64,000 nt of DNA from Rhodoferax sp. GW822-FHT02A01 (lineage in GTDB: Bacteria > Pseudomonadota > Gammaproteobacteria > Burkholderiales > Burkholderiaceae_C), in the NCBI RefSeq assembly GCF_038784515.1, contig NZ_CP152376.1, forward strand, positions 496,001 to 560,000. The letters run 5' to 3'. Under the pieces are notes generated by a model. It saw only the letters and a program-made list of their open reading frames with translations. It was not told the origin of the DNA and ran no database searches. The position numbers were made by a program, and so were the translations under genes. This document shows positions 1 to 9,039 of the stretch, in pieces (position 1 is the stretch's first letter; each line of letters begins with the position of its first letter).

Positions 1-1
1 G

Positions 2-319
2 GAGGCCATGAATGCCGCCCTGGGCGAAACCCAGGCCGGTGGCCGGCTGCAACTGTCCCGCAGCAATGAAACCGCCGCCAGCAGTGACGGCACTTCCCAC
101 AGCGCCCACATTCCGCTGCAAAGCACACTGGGCAGCCTGGGTGACGGCACCAATTCCCTGGCCTATACGGTTCAGAGCCAACCCTCCATGGACGGCAACA
201 GCGTGGACCTGGACCAGGAGCGCGCCAACTTCGTCGACAACTCGGTCCGCTATGAAGCCACCCTTCGCTTCATTAACGGCTCGTCCAAGACAATCTTGAG
301 CGCCATCCAGGGCCAGTAG
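2..319 (+). CDS. flgB: Flagellar proximal rod protein FlgB (5' truncated by window edge)
   Basis: This is the C-terminal part of FlgB, a proximal rod subunit of the flagellar basal body. The frame is open to the left edge of the window, so the true start lies upstream and the visible ATG at 8 is internal. About 105 residues are visible, where FlgB is usually 130-145. The C-terminal half has the rod-family pattern: a helix around SVDLDQERANFVDNSVRYEA followed by a second helix that ends the protein. It is followed after 29 nt by flgC, as in the usual flgBCDEFGHIJKL order. The identification rests on this context plus the rod-type C-terminus. Confidence 0.9.
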   Translation, partial: EAMNAALGETQAGGRLQLSRSNETAASSDGTSHSAHIPLQSTLGSLGDGTNSLAYTVQSQPSMDGNSVDLDQERANFVDNSVRYEATLRFINGSSKTILSAIQGQ

Positions 320-348
320 CTCTCTGACCACCCACAAGGAGCAGCACC

Positions 349-753
349 ATGTCCATGTTTTCCATTTTCAACGTCTCGGGCAGCGCCATCAGTTCACAGG
401 CGCAGCGCCTCAACGTGGTGGCCAGCAATTTGGCCAATGCCGATGCCGTGGCCGGACCCGATGGAAAAGGCTACAAGGCGCGCCAGGTCATCTTCGAAAC
501 CGTGCCCATGGACTCGCAGGCTTCCGCCGGCGTCAAGGTCAGCGGCATCCAGGAGAGCCAGGAGCCGCTCAAACGCGTGCACAACCCGTCACACCCCTCT
601 GCCGATGCGGATGGCTATGTGACCCAGTCCAACGTGAACCCGGTGGAAGAGATGGTCAACATGATCTCTGCTTCGCGTTCCTACCAGAACAACGTCGAGG
701 TGATGAACACCGCCAAGACCTTGCTGCTCAAAACCCTGCAAATGGGTCAATAA
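349..753 (+). CDS. flgC: Flagellar proximal rod protein FlgC
   Basis: FlgC is a proximal rod subunit exported by the flagellar type III system. The 134-aa length is normal for the family. The N-terminus carries the rod/hook signature region (SQAQRLNVVASNLANADAV). The C-terminus has the paired helix ending in NNVEVMNTAKTLLLKTLQMG, which packs with the N-terminal helix in the coiled-coil domain shared by axial proteins. An AAGGAG Shine-Dalgarno sequence lies just before the ATG. It sits between flgB and flgD in one transcription unit. Confidence 0.96.
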   Translation: MSMFSIFNVSGSAISSQAQRLNVVASNLANADAVAGPDGKGYKARQVIFETVPMDSQASAGVKVSGIQESQEPLKRVHNPSHPSADADGYVTQSNVNPVEEMVNMISASRSYQNNVEVMNTAKTLLLKTLQMGQ

Positions 754-772
754 GACGTAAAGGAATCCTTCC

Positions 773-1423
773 ATGGTCGCCTCAGTCAGCTCCTCCACCT
801 CCTCAACCAGCAACACAGCCTCGTCGTTGAACTCCACCTCGGCGCAAGATCAGCAGGACCGTTTCCTGAAGCTGCTGGTGGCGCAGCTCAACAACCAGGA
901 CCCCATGAACCCCATGGACAACGCCCAGATGACGACGCAGATCGCGCAGATCAACACCGTCTCGGGCATCCAGCAGCTCAACGACACCATCAAGTCGATG
1001 GCCTCGCAATACACCTCCATGCAGGTCATGCAGGGTGCGGCCATGATCGGTCACCAGGTGGTGGCCGACGGCTCCACCATCAGTGTCAACAGCGGCGTGG
1101 GCACTGCGGCACTCAGCCTGGATGCCGACGCCTCCAGCGTGCAGGTGCAGGTGCTCTCTTCCAGCGGTTCGGTGATCGACCAGATCAACCTGGGCGCCAT
1201 GAAGGCCGGCAACCACAACTTCCAGTGGGATGCGTCCAAGTACAAGGGTACCGACAACCCCAGCTTCAAGATCATCGCCAAGCAGGGCACCACCGCCGTG
1301 ACAGGGACACCGCTGGTGCGCGACACCATTGCTTCGGTCGGAACCGATTCCACTGGTGCCATGACGCTCAACCTCAAGAGCGGCACCAGCATCAAGTACG
1401 ACACCATCGTATCCATTCTCTAA
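773..1423 (+). CDS. flgD: Flagellar hook-capping (scaffolding) protein FlgD
   Basis: FlgD caps the growing hook and is needed for polymerisation of FlgE, the next gene product. The 216-aa protein starts with a low-complexity Ser/Thr-rich stretch. The conserved FlgD N-terminal domain follows (QDRFLKLLVAQLNNQDPMNP, about residues 26-45), then a FLIG-like/tudor-type C-terminal region with the pattern GNHNFQWDASKYKG. An AAGGA ribosome site precedes the ATG. It is 19 nt after flgC and 21 nt before flgE. Confidence 0.95.
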   Translation: MVASVSSSTSSTSNTASSLNSTSAQDQQDRFLKLLVAQLNNQDPMNPMDNAQMTTQIAQINTVSGIQQLNDTIKSMASQYTSMQVMQGAAMIGHQVVADGSTISVNSGVGTAALSLDADASSVQVQVLSSSGSVIDQINLGAMKAGNHNFQWDASKYKGTDNPSFKIIAKQGTTAVTGTPLVRDTIASVGTDSTGAMTLNLKSGTSIKYDTIVSIL

Positions 1424-1444
1424 ATCCACCACGAGGATCGCACC

Positions 1445-2674
1445 ATGAGCTTTCAAACAGGTCTCTCCGGACTGAACGCCTCCAGCCAAAGCCTGGACGT
1501 CATCGGCAACAACATCGCCAATGCCAACACGATTGGCATGAAGTCATCGCGTGCCGAGTTTGCCGATCTGGTGGCTTCCACCATTGGCGCTGGTGGCGCC
1601 AATGTGTCGCCCGGAATTGGTACTGCGGTGGGGGCGATATCACAGCAATTCACGCAGGGCAATGTGAGCATCACCGGCAACTCGTTGGACATCGCCATCA
1701 ATGGCAGCGGCTTCTTCCAGCTCACCAAGCCCGATGGCACCACCGCCTACTCCCGCAACGGACAGTTCAAGCTGGACAAGGACGGCAACATCGTCACCAA
1801 CACGGGCGCCAACCTCATGGGTTACCCCACCGACACGACCGGCGCCGCCACGAGCACGACCCCGCAAAAGCTCGCCCTTCCCACGGGCGCATCCATTCCC
1901 GCCAAGGTGACCGGTACGATTACCGCGGAAATGAACCTCGACGCGCGTGCGCCCATTGCCTCTGCCACCACGGCGCCCGGCCAGTACGGTACATCGGTTG
2001 TGGCCTACGACACGCAGGGCAACCAGGTTCCCCTGAGCCTCTACTTTGTCAAAAGCGCCAACAACACCTGGAGTGGATATACCGACCTCACTGCCGCACA
2101 AACAGCCATTACCAGTGCTGACTACAGCACCGCGAATGCCACGCTGGTCTTCAGCACCACCGGCACCCTGATATCACCCACCGCCGCCACGTCCATTACG
2201 CTGAACTCGCCCTACAACGGCATTGGCAACTTCAATGTGCAACTGGACCTGACCAAGGCCACCCAGTACGGGACCGATTTCGCGGTCTCCAACCTGACGC
2301 AGGACGGCTATACCGCGGGCAACTTCACCGGCCTGAGCATCGACAGCAAGGGCGTCATCACCACCACCTATTCCAATGGCCAGACCATGAAGAACGGTGG
2401 CATGGTGGCCCTGGCCAACTTCCGCAACACGCAGGGCCTGACGCCCACGGGTGGCGGCGAGTACACCGAAACCTTCAAGTCCGGCCAGGCCCAGCTGGGC
2501 AAACCCACCATCGGTAACTACGGCGAGCTGCGCTCCGGTGCACTGGAAGAATCCAACGTGGACCTGACCGCCGAGCTGGTCAACATGATGACCGCCCAGC
2601 GCGCCTACCAGGCCAACGCCCAGACCATCAAGACACAGGACCAGATCATGTCGACCCTGGTCAACCTGCGCTAA
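1445..2674 (+). CDS. flgE: Flagellar hook protein FlgE
   Basis: FlgE is the structural subunit of the hook, the universal joint between rod and filament. The 409-aa length is normal for beta/gammaproteobacterial FlgE. The N-terminal axial domain is clear (GLSGLNASSQSLDVIGNNIA, residues about 6-25), followed by NGSGFFQLTKPDGTTAYSRN typical of hook and distal rod proteins. A variable middle domain follows. The C-terminus has the family motif GALEESNVDLTAELVNMM and a terminal helix. A GAGGA ribosome site precedes the start. Confidence 0.97.
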   Translation: MSFQTGLSGLNASSQSLDVIGNNIANANTIGMKSSRAEFADLVASTIGAGGANVSPGIGTAVGAISQQFTQGNVSITGNSLDIAINGSGFFQLTKPDGTTAYSRNGQFKLDKDGNIVTNTGANLMGYPTDTTGAATSTTPQKLALPTGASIPAKVTGTITAEMNLDARAPIASATTAPGQYGTSVVAYDTQGNQVPLSLYFVKSANNTWSGYTDLTAAQTAITSADYSTANATLVFSTTGTLISPTAATSITLNSPYNGIGNFNVQLDLTKATQYGTDFAVSNLTQDGYTAGNFTGLSIDSKGVITTTYSNGQTMKNGGMVALANFRNTQGLTPTGGGEYTETFKSGQAQLGKPTIGNYGELRSGALEESNVDLTAELVNMMTAQRAYQANAQTIKTQDQIMSTLVNLR

Positions 2675-2690
2675 CCGGAACTAGCACGCC

Positions 2691-3431
2691 ATGGACCGCC
2701 TGATATACACCTCCATGACCGGGGCCAGCGCTGCCGCGAACCGGCAGGCGATTCTGGCGAGCAACCTGGCCAATGTATCCACCAACGGCTTTCGTGCCCA
2801 ACTGGAAACCTACCGTGCCGTTCCGCTCAATGGCGAAGGTGCCAGCACCCGCGTGTTTGCGGTGGAGTCCACCGCCGGATTTCTGGACAAGCCCGGCTTT
2901 GCCCAGCAGACCGGGCGCGCGCTGGATGCCATGACCACCGACAAAAGCTGGTTTGCGGTGCAGGCTCTGGACGGCAACGAGGCATACACCCGCAACGGCA
3001 GCTTTGAAGTGGCGGCAGACGGCACGCTCAAGACGTCCAACGGCTTACCTGTGCTCTCCAGCGGTGGGGCTCCCATCACCGTGCCACAGGACTCCGAAGT
3101 CACCATCAGCTACGACGGCACCGTGAGTGCCAAGGCCATCAACCAGCCCATCACCGTGGTGGGCAAGCTCAAACAGGTCACACCCAACGAGGAAGACCCA
3201 CTCAAGCGCGGTGATGACGGGCTGTTTCGCACCTACTCGGGCAACCCGCTGGACAACGACGAAACCGCCCGGCTGCATGTGGGTGTGCTTGAGGGTTCCA
3301 ACGTGAATGCGATCGAGACCATGGTCGGCATGATCCAGACCGCACGCCAGTTCGAAGCGCAAACCAAGCTGCTCAGCAGCGCCGAAGCCAATGACCGCTC
3401 TGCTGCCCAACTGTTGGGCTTGCAAGGCTGA
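2691..3431 (+). CDS. flgF: Flagellar distal/proximal rod protein FlgF
   Basis: FlgF is a rod subunit homologous to FlgG and FlgE. The 246-aa protein begins MDRLIYTSMTGASAAANRQA and continues into the conserved ASNLANVSTNGFRAQLETY rod segment. The middle carries AYTRNGSFEVAADGTLKTSN. The C-terminus ends in the EGSNVNAIETMVGMIQTARQFE helix common to all rod proteins. It is 16 nt after flgE and 21 nt before flgG. FlgF and FlgG are told apart here by gene order and by the typical FlgF N-terminus. Confidence 0.95.
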   Translation: MDRLIYTSMTGASAAANRQAILASNLANVSTNGFRAQLETYRAVPLNGEGASTRVFAVESTAGFLDKPGFAQQTGRALDAMTTDKSWFAVQALDGNEAYTRNGSFEVAADGTLKTSNGLPVLSSGGAPITVPQDSEVTISYDGTVSAKAINQPITVVGKLKQVTPNEEDPLKRGDDGLFRTYSGNPLDNDETARLHVGVLEGSNVNAIETMVGMIQTARQFEAQTKLLSSAEANDRSAAQLLGLQG

Positions 3432-3452
3432 TCCAGCACCTAAGGAACCACC

Positions 3453-4235
3453 ATGATCAACTCGCTCTGGATCTCCAAGACCGGAATGGAAGCCCAGCAA
3501 ATGCAGCTGGACGTGATTTCCAACAACCTGGCCAATGTGTCCACCAACGGCTTCAAGAAAGCACACGCCGTCTTCGAAGACCTGATGTACCAGAACCTGC
3601 GTCAAGTCGGCGCCACCACCGCCGAGCAAAGCACCTTGCCTACCGGCCTGCAGGTCGGCCTGGGTGTGCGCACGGTGGCGACCAGCCGCAATTTCACCCA
3701 GGGCAGCATGCAGCAGACCAACAACAACCTGGATGTGGCCATTCAGGGAAACGGCTTCTTCCAGGTGACCATGCCGGATGGCACCACCGGCTACACCCGA
3801 GACGGCTCCTTCCAGCTGGACAATCAGGGCCGCATGGTCACAGCCAACGGTTTGCTGGTGCAAGGCGGCATCACCGTGCCCTCCAATGCGACCAATGTGG
3901 CAGTGGCCGCCAACGGTACGGTCACGGCCAGCATTCCCGGCACCACCACGCCGCAGACCATTGGAACCATCACGCTGGCCAACTTTGTGAATCCGGCCGG
4001 CCTGGAGCCCAAGGGCCAGAACACCTATGCCGAAAGCGCCGCCTCCGGCCAGCCCAATGCGGGCACCGCTGGCTCCAACGGCCTGGGCAACATCATGCAG
4101 GGCTTTGTGGAAACATCGAACGTGAACGTGGTGCAGGAACTGGTCAGCATGATCCAGACCCAGCGTGCCTACGAGATGAACTCCAAGGCCATCCAGACTT
4201 CCGACCAGATGCTGCAAAAGCTCGGCCAGCTGTAA
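3453..4235 (+). CDS. flgG: Flagellar distal rod protein FlgG
   Basis: FlgG forms the distal rod, the drive-shaft segment that crosses the peptidoglycan and outer-membrane rings. The 260-aa length is exactly typical. Signatures seen are MINSLWISKTGMEAQQMQLD at the N-terminus, NNLANVSTNGFKKAHAVFED, the central NNNLDVAIQGNGFFQVTMPD, and the C-terminal VETSNVNVVQELVSMIQTQR helix. An AAGGA ribosome site precedes the ATG. It is followed by flgH, the L-ring gene through whose ring the rod passes. Confidence 0.97.
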   Translation: MINSLWISKTGMEAQQMQLDVISNNLANVSTNGFKKAHAVFEDLMYQNLRQVGATTAEQSTLPTGLQVGLGVRTVATSRNFTQGSMQQTNNNLDVAIQGNGFFQVTMPDGTTGYTRDGSFQLDNQGRMVTANGLLVQGGITVPSNATNVAVAANGTVTASIPGTTTPQTIGTITLANFVNPAGLEPKGQNTYAESAASGQPNAGTAGSNGLGNIMQGFVETSNVNVVQELVSMIQTQRAYEMNSKAIQTSDQMLQKLGQL

Positions 4236-4252
4236 CTCCATAGGTGCTCGCC

Positions 4253-4957
4253 ATGTCCTCTTCCACCTCTACCCTTGCGCGCCGCAGCGCTGTTGCGGCC
4301 ACGGTCTTGCTGTGCGCCGCCTGCGCGCCGCTGCCGCAAAAAGTCGTGGTGGACTTCGCCGAACCCAAGGTGACACCGGCAAGCGCCAGCGCCGACGCCA
4401 TGGTGCGCAAGCCCAATGGCAGCCTGTTCCAGCAGACCAACTATCGCCCCGCGTTCGAGGACAGCCGGGCCCGCCTGCTCGGCGATCTGGTCACCATCCA
4501 GATTGTGGAAAGCCTGGCCGCCAGCCAGGTCACCGCGTCCACCGTCAACCGCAACACATCGGCCGACACCACCATCAGCGCGGCCCCCTTGCCCGGTCTG
4601 CTGGGGGCCGACCTGATGAACCTGAACATGGGCGCCAAGACCAACAACGACTTCTCCGGCAAGGGCGGAACCACGGCGGCCAACACCTTCACCGGATCGA
4701 TCACCGCCACGGTGGTCGAGGTGCTGCCCAACGGCAACCTGGTGGTTTCCGGCGAAAAGCAGATTGGCGTGAACCAGAATGTGGACGTGATGCGCTTCAC
4801 CGGCACGGTGGACCCGCGCCTGCTGCAGCCCAACAACATCATCAGCTCCACCCAGGTCGCCAACGTGCGCGTGGAGTCCAAGGGCCGCGGCGCCCAGGGT
4901 GAAGCCCAAACAGTTGGCTGGTTATCCCGGTTCTTTTTGAGCTTTAATCCGTTCTAA
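4253..4957 (+). CDS. flgH: Flagellar L-ring lipoprotein FlgH
   Basis: FlgH assembles the outer-membrane L-ring around the distal rod. The N-terminus is a lipoprotein-type signal sequence: Arg10-Arg11, a short hydrophobic stretch, then LLCAAC with Cys24 as the likely lipidated residue. The -3 position is Cys rather than Leu, so the lipobox is slightly off consensus. The family core is visible (RPAFEDSRARLLGDLVTIQI, later TNNDFSGKGG and NGNLVVSGEKQIGVNQN), ending in GWLSRFFLSFNPF. I start it at the ATG at 4253, which has AGGTG six bases upstream. A GTG at 4244 would add three residues. Confidence 0.94.
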   Translation: MSSSTSTLARRSAVAATVLLCAACAPLPQKVVVDFAEPKVTPASASADAMVRKPNGSLFQQTNYRPAFEDSRARLLGDLVTIQIVESLAASQVTASTVNRNTSADTTISAAPLPGLLGADLMNLNMGAKTNNDFSGKGGTTAANTFTGSITATVVEVLPNGNLVVSGEKQIGVNQNVDVMRFTGTVDPRLLQPNNIISSTQVANVRVESKGRGAQGEAQTVGWLSRFFLSFNPF

Positions 4958-5023
4958 AGAACTCCAGAATTGTGCCGAGGGGTATAGGGTCCAGTCGGAT
5001 CCCCCCACCTACCGACTCAGCAC

Positions 5024-6181
5024 ATGAAAACCCAGACGCACACCCCTTCAGGCACCGGCCAGCAGCAGCTGCTCAGGCTGTGGGTGGCGCTCGGGCTGGC
5101 CCTATGCGGCCTTTTTTTCACTCCCTGGGCACAGGCTGCGCGCGTCAAGGAAATCGCCTCCATTGAGGGCGTTCGCAGCAACCAGTTGACCGGATTCGGA
5201 CTGGTCGTGGGCCTGGATGGAACCGGTGACCAGACCACCCAGATGCCCTACACCACCCAGGGACTGGCCAATTACCTGCGGCAACTCGGTTTGACCTTGC
5301 CCGCCGCACAGCTGACCCAGTTGCAAATGAAGAACGTGGCCGCCGTGTTGGTCACGGCCCAGCTCCCCGCCTTTGCACGCCCTGGCCAAAGCATGGATGT
5401 CAGCGTCTCGTCTATTGGCAACGCCAAGTCGGTCAAGGGCGGCACACTGATCGCCACGCCGCTCAAAGGCGCCGATGGTGAGGTCTATGCCATGGCCCAG
5501 GGCAACATCATCGTGGCCGGCGCCGGTGCTTCGTCCGGCGGCAGCAAGGTCACGGTCAATCATCTGGGCGTGGGCCGCATTCCGGACGGCGCCCAAGTGG
5601 AACGTGCCGTGCCCACCCCTCTGCTGGAGGGCAACAGCATCAGCCTGAGCCTGAACGCATCCGACTTTCAAACCGCGCGCAAGGTGGCAGCTGCAGTGAA
5701 CCAGCACTTTGGCGCAGGCATCGCTGCCGCACTGGACGGACGCACGGTGCAGGTGCAGGTTCCCCCCGGTCCGAATGACCGCGTCAGCTTCATCGCGGAG
5801 ATGGAAGAGTTGCCGGTCGAGTCTTCCGTCCAGTCCGCCAAGGTAATCATCAATGCACGCACCGGCTCCATCGTGCTCAACCAGGCCGTCACACTGGGTG
5901 CCTGCGCCATCGCGCACGGCAACCTGTCCATCAGCATCTCCTCCACTCCTTCCGTGAGCCAGCCCGGTGCTTTTTCCGGTGGCCAAACGGTAACCACCGA
6001 AAAGGCCAATATCGACATCAAGTCCGAACCCGGCAAACTGATCCAGCTGCCTGCGGCCGCGCAACTGGCGGACGTGGTCAAGGCACTCAACTCGCTGGGA
6101 GCCACACCGCAGGATCTGCTGGCCATATTGCAGGCCATCAAGTCGGCTGGCGCCCTGAACGCGGAACTGGAGGTCATCTGA
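5024..6181 (+). CDS. flgI: Flagellar P-ring protein FlgI
   Basis: FlgI forms the periplasmic P-ring, a bushing for the rod in the peptidoglycan layer. The 385-aa precursor has a Sec signal peptide (about residues 1-38: basic and polar N-terminus, LWVALGLALCGLFFTPW core, cleavage after AQA). The mature part shows the family hallmarks RVKEIASIEGVRSNQLTGFG, LVVGLDGTGDQT and TPLLEGNSISLSL. It follows flgH after 66 nt, the widest gap in the operon, and its stop is one base before the flgJ ATG, which suggests translational coupling. Confidence 0.96.
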   Translation: MKTQTHTPSGTGQQQLLRLWVALGLALCGLFFTPWAQAARVKEIASIEGVRSNQLTGFGLVVGLDGTGDQTTQMPYTTQGLANYLRQLGLTLPAAQLTQLQMKNVAAVLVTAQLPAFARPGQSMDVSVSSIGNAKSVKGGTLIATPLKGADGEVYAMAQGNIIVAGAGASSGGSKVTVNHLGVGRIPDGAQVERAVPTPLLEGNSISLSLNASDFQTARKVAAAVNQHFGAGIAAALDGRTVQVQVPPGPNDRVSFIAEMEELPVESSVQSAKVIINARTGSIVLNQAVTLGACAIAHGNLSISISSTPSVSQPGAFSGGQTVTTEKANIDIKSEPGKLIQLPAAAQLADVVKALNSLGATPQDLLAILQAIKSAGALNAELEVI

Positions 6182-6182
6182 C

Positions 6183-7085
6183 ATGAGCTACGGTTCCATC
6201 AACGGCACTTCTGCATTCAGCCAGAGCCTGGCTGCCGATGCGCAGTCGCTGGGCAATCTGAAGATGGAAGCCGGCAAGAGCACACCCGAATCCATCAAGG
6301 AAACGGCCAAGCAGTTTGAGTCGCTGTTCATGAAGGAGCTGCTCAAAAGCATGCGCGACGCCAATGCAGCCATGAAGTCGGGCATGCTGGACAACGCTGG
6401 CAGTGACCTGGGAACCGACTTGCTGGACCAGCAGTTCTCGGTGCAGATGTCGGGCCAGCCCGGTGGATTGGCCGACCTGATCGCCGCCCAGCTCACACGC
6501 CAGATGGGCACCATTCCCGAAGGCACCAGCAAGCCCGCCACCACCACTCCGGCCATATCCGCCCCCGCCAGCAATGCACCCCCGGCAGCCAAGGTGAGCA
6601 AGTCACCCACGGCGGGCCAGGTGAACTTTGTGAACAAGCTTTCGGACGTGGCCGCCAAGGTCGAGCAGGAGACTGGCATACCGGCCAGCTACATGATCGG
6701 TCAGGCCGGGCACGAAACAGCCTGGGGCCAGCACGAAATCAGGAACAAGGGCGGCAGTCCGTCGTTCAACCTGTTTGGCATCAAGGCCGGTGCCGACTGG
6801 AAGGGCAAGGTGGCCGAAGTCACCACCACCGAATATGTCAACGGTGTGGCGCAAAAGCAGGTGGCCAAGTTCCGTTCCTATAACTCCTATGAAGAATCCT
6901 TCAAGGACTATGCCAAGCTGATTGGCGACAGTCCCCGCTATGCCAAGGTCAAGCTGGCCACCGCTTCGCCACAGGCCTTTGCCAGCGGACTGCAAAAGGC
7001 CGGTTACGCCACCGACCCCCAATACGCGGCCAAGCTGAGCCGGGCCATCAACACCACGCTGCAGCTGCGGCGGGTGCAAGTCTAG
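6183..7085 (+). CDS. flgJ: Flagellar rod-capping protein / peptidoglycan hydrolase FlgJ
   Basis: FlgJ caps the growing rod and locally opens peptidoglycan. The 300-aa protein has the dual-domain form found in beta- and gammaproteobacteria. The N-terminal rod-cap domain covers about residues 35-105 (ETAKQFESLFMKELLKSMRD). A Pro/Ala/Thr-rich linker follows (about 110-145). The C-terminal glucosaminidase-type domain covers about 150-300, with the presumed catalytic Glu178 in GQAGHETAWG and the downstream NLFGIKAG and YNSYEESFKDYAKLI blocks. The ATG lies one base after the flgI stop. Confidence 0.95.
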   Translation: MSYGSINGTSAFSQSLAADAQSLGNLKMEAGKSTPESIKETAKQFESLFMKELLKSMRDANAAMKSGMLDNAGSDLGTDLLDQQFSVQMSGQPGGLADLIAAQLTRQMGTIPEGTSKPATTTPAISAPASNAPPAAKVSKSPTAGQVNFVNKLSDVAAKVEQETGIPASYMIGQAGHETAWGQHEIRNKGGSPSFNLFGIKAGADWKGKVAEVTTTEYVNGVAQKQVAKFRSYNSYEESFKDYAKLIGDSPRYAKVKLATASPQAFASGLQKAGYATDPQYAAKLSRAINTTLQLRRVQV

Positions 7086-7096
7086 AGGGTTAGCAC

Positions 7097-9019
7097 ATGG
7101 GCATTCTCAACATCGGTTCGCAAGCCCTGCAGGCCAACCTGGTCGCGCTGCAGACCATTGGCAACAACATCGCCAACGTCAACACCCAGGGCTACTCGCG
7201 GCAGAACGTCTCTCTGGCAACGGTACAGGGCCAGTACACCGGTAATGGCTACGTCGGCAAAGGTGTGACCGTCCAGACGATCACGCGCAATTACGACCAG
7301 TTCCTGGACCGCCAGTCCACCCTGGCCAGCGCCACCCAGGCTTCCGATGCAGTGCGCACGGATTACCTGAAACAGCTGAGCTCGATCTTTCAAGGTGGAA
7401 CCAACGGCATCGGCCAGTCCATCAACGACATGTTGAACTCGTTTTCGGACGTGGCTTCGACCCCTACCGACATTACGGCCCGCACGGTGGCACTGACCCA
7501 GGTGGACGAAACCTCGCGCAGGCTGCGTGAGGCGTCACAGAGCCTGGATGACCTGCAAACCGGCATCACCCAATCGCTGAACGAAAAGATCAACTCCGTC
7601 AATTCCATTGCCAAGCAGATCGCGGACGTCAACGGCAAGATTGCGCTGGCCCAGTCCAGCGGCCAGCCGCCCAACGACTTGCTGGACCAGCGCGACCAGC
7701 TGGTACGTAATCTGAACCAGTATGTGCAGACCACTTCGCTGCCGGCCAGCGATGGCTCCATCGGCATTTTCATTGGCGGCAGCCAGTCCCTGGTGCTGGG
7801 CAACCAGGCAGCCACCATGTCCCTGGTCAAGGATGACTTCAGCAACGCACAGCAGTCCAAGATCGCCATCACCCGTGGTGGTGTCAGCGTATCCATGGAC
7901 GAAAACACGCTGGGCGGAGGCCAGGTATCGGGCCTGCTGCGCTTTCAGAACAGCGACCTGGTGGAAGGCCGTAACCTGCTGGGAAGATTGACGACATCCG
8001 TCACCACGGCGATGAACACGCAGCATCAGTTGGGCCTGGACCTGAACGGCAACCCGGGTGCCAACCTCTTCACGCCGGTGAGTGTGGACAACGTGCTGCA
8101 ACCGGTGGCACCGGCGACGGTCAACGCCGGCACGGCAGACCTGCATCTGGCAATCAGCGACAGCACCAAGTTTGTTGCCTCGGACTACGAAATCACGTTT
8201 ACGAGTGGTACGGCGGGAACGATCAAGCGGACCTCCGATGGCACGACCCAGAACTTTGATCTGGCCAGCCCTCCGGTAGTCGTAGACGGTCTCACTATCA
8301 GCAACGCAGGCGGCAATGCAGTAGCCGGCGACCGCTTCTACCTCAAGCCGTTCAGCTCGGCGGCCAACTCCATTTCCAGGGAGTTCTCCAACCCTGCTGC
8401 ACTGGCCGTGGCAAGTCCCGTGGTCGGAAAGATGGGGACCAACAACACTGGCAGCCTGCAGTTGAGCAGTCTCACAGCAGGGGTCAACCCGCCGACCAAT
8501 GTACCTGTCACGATCACCTTCACATCGTCCAACAGCTACACGCGCAGCGACGTTGCCGGCACCTTCACCTACACATCGGGACAAGCCATCCAGAGCGGCG
8601 ATACGCCGAACTCGTGGACGCTGACACTGCAGGGCTCCCCCAAGTCGGGGGACACCTTTGACGTTCGCAGCATTTCCGACCCAAGCCTCAACCTGGATCT
8701 CAAGTTGAATGGTGGCAACGCCACCAACATCATGAACCTGCGTGACGTGCCCACATTTGACGGGGCCGCCATGAGTGACGGTTACGCCGGCCTGATTTCG
8801 CAGATTGGCGTGCGGGCCCAGAGCGCCAGCTACGCGTCCCAGGTCTCCAGCAGCATTGCAACCACTGCCGAGCAAAACCGCACCGCCGTGTCGGGTGTCA
8901 ACCTGGATGAAGAAGCGTCCAAGCTGCTGCAGTACCAGCAGGCCTACCAGGCTTCTGCAAAAATGGTGCAGGTTGCGCAAAGCATTTTCGACACCCTGAT
9001 ACAGACCCTTGGAGCCTGA
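7097..9019 (+). CDS. flgK: Flagellar hook-associated protein 1 FlgK
   Basis: FlgK (HAP1) joins hook to filament together with FlgL. The 640-aa length is normal. The N-terminal axial motif is plain (LVALQTIGNNIANVNTQGYS, about residues 15-34), with the FlgK-specific long helical section (SLNEKINSVNSIAKQIADVN and PPNDLLDQRDQLVRNLNQYV). A large variable middle region follows. The C-terminus shows GVNLDEEASKLLQYQQAYQA, the diagnostic ending of FlgK, then a helix to the stop. flgL follows after 20 nt. Confidence 0.96.
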   Translation: MGILNIGSQALQANLVALQTIGNNIANVNTQGYSRQNVSLATVQGQYTGNGYVGKGVTVQTITRNYDQFLDRQSTLASATQASDAVRTDYLKQLSSIFQGGTNGIGQSINDMLNSFSDVASTPTDITARTVALTQVDETSRRLREASQSLDDLQTGITQSLNEKINSVNSIAKQIADVNGKIALAQSSGQPPNDLLDQRDQLVRNLNQYVQTTSLPASDGSIGIFIGGSQSLVLGNQAATMSLVKDDFSNAQQSKIAITRGGVSVSMDENTLGGGQVSGLLRFQNSDLVEGRNLLGRLTTSVTTAMNTQHQLGLDLNGNPGANLFTPVSVDNVLQPVAPATVNAGTADLHLAISDSTKFVASDYEITFTSGTAGTIKRTSDGTTQNFDLASPPVVVDGLTISNAGGNAVAGDRFYLKPFSSAANSISREFSNPAALAVASPVVGKMGTNNTGSLQLSSLTAGVNPPTNVPVTITFTSSNSYTRSDVAGTFTYTSGQAIQSGDTPNSWTLTLQGSPKSGDTFDVRSISDPSLNLDLKLNGGNATNIMNLRDVPTFDGAAMSDGYAGLISQIGVRAQSASYASQVSSSIATTAEQNRTAVSGVNLDEEASKLLQYQQAYQASAKMVQVAQSIFDTLIQTLGA

Positions 9020-9039
9020 GTTTCAGCAGGAGCGATCCC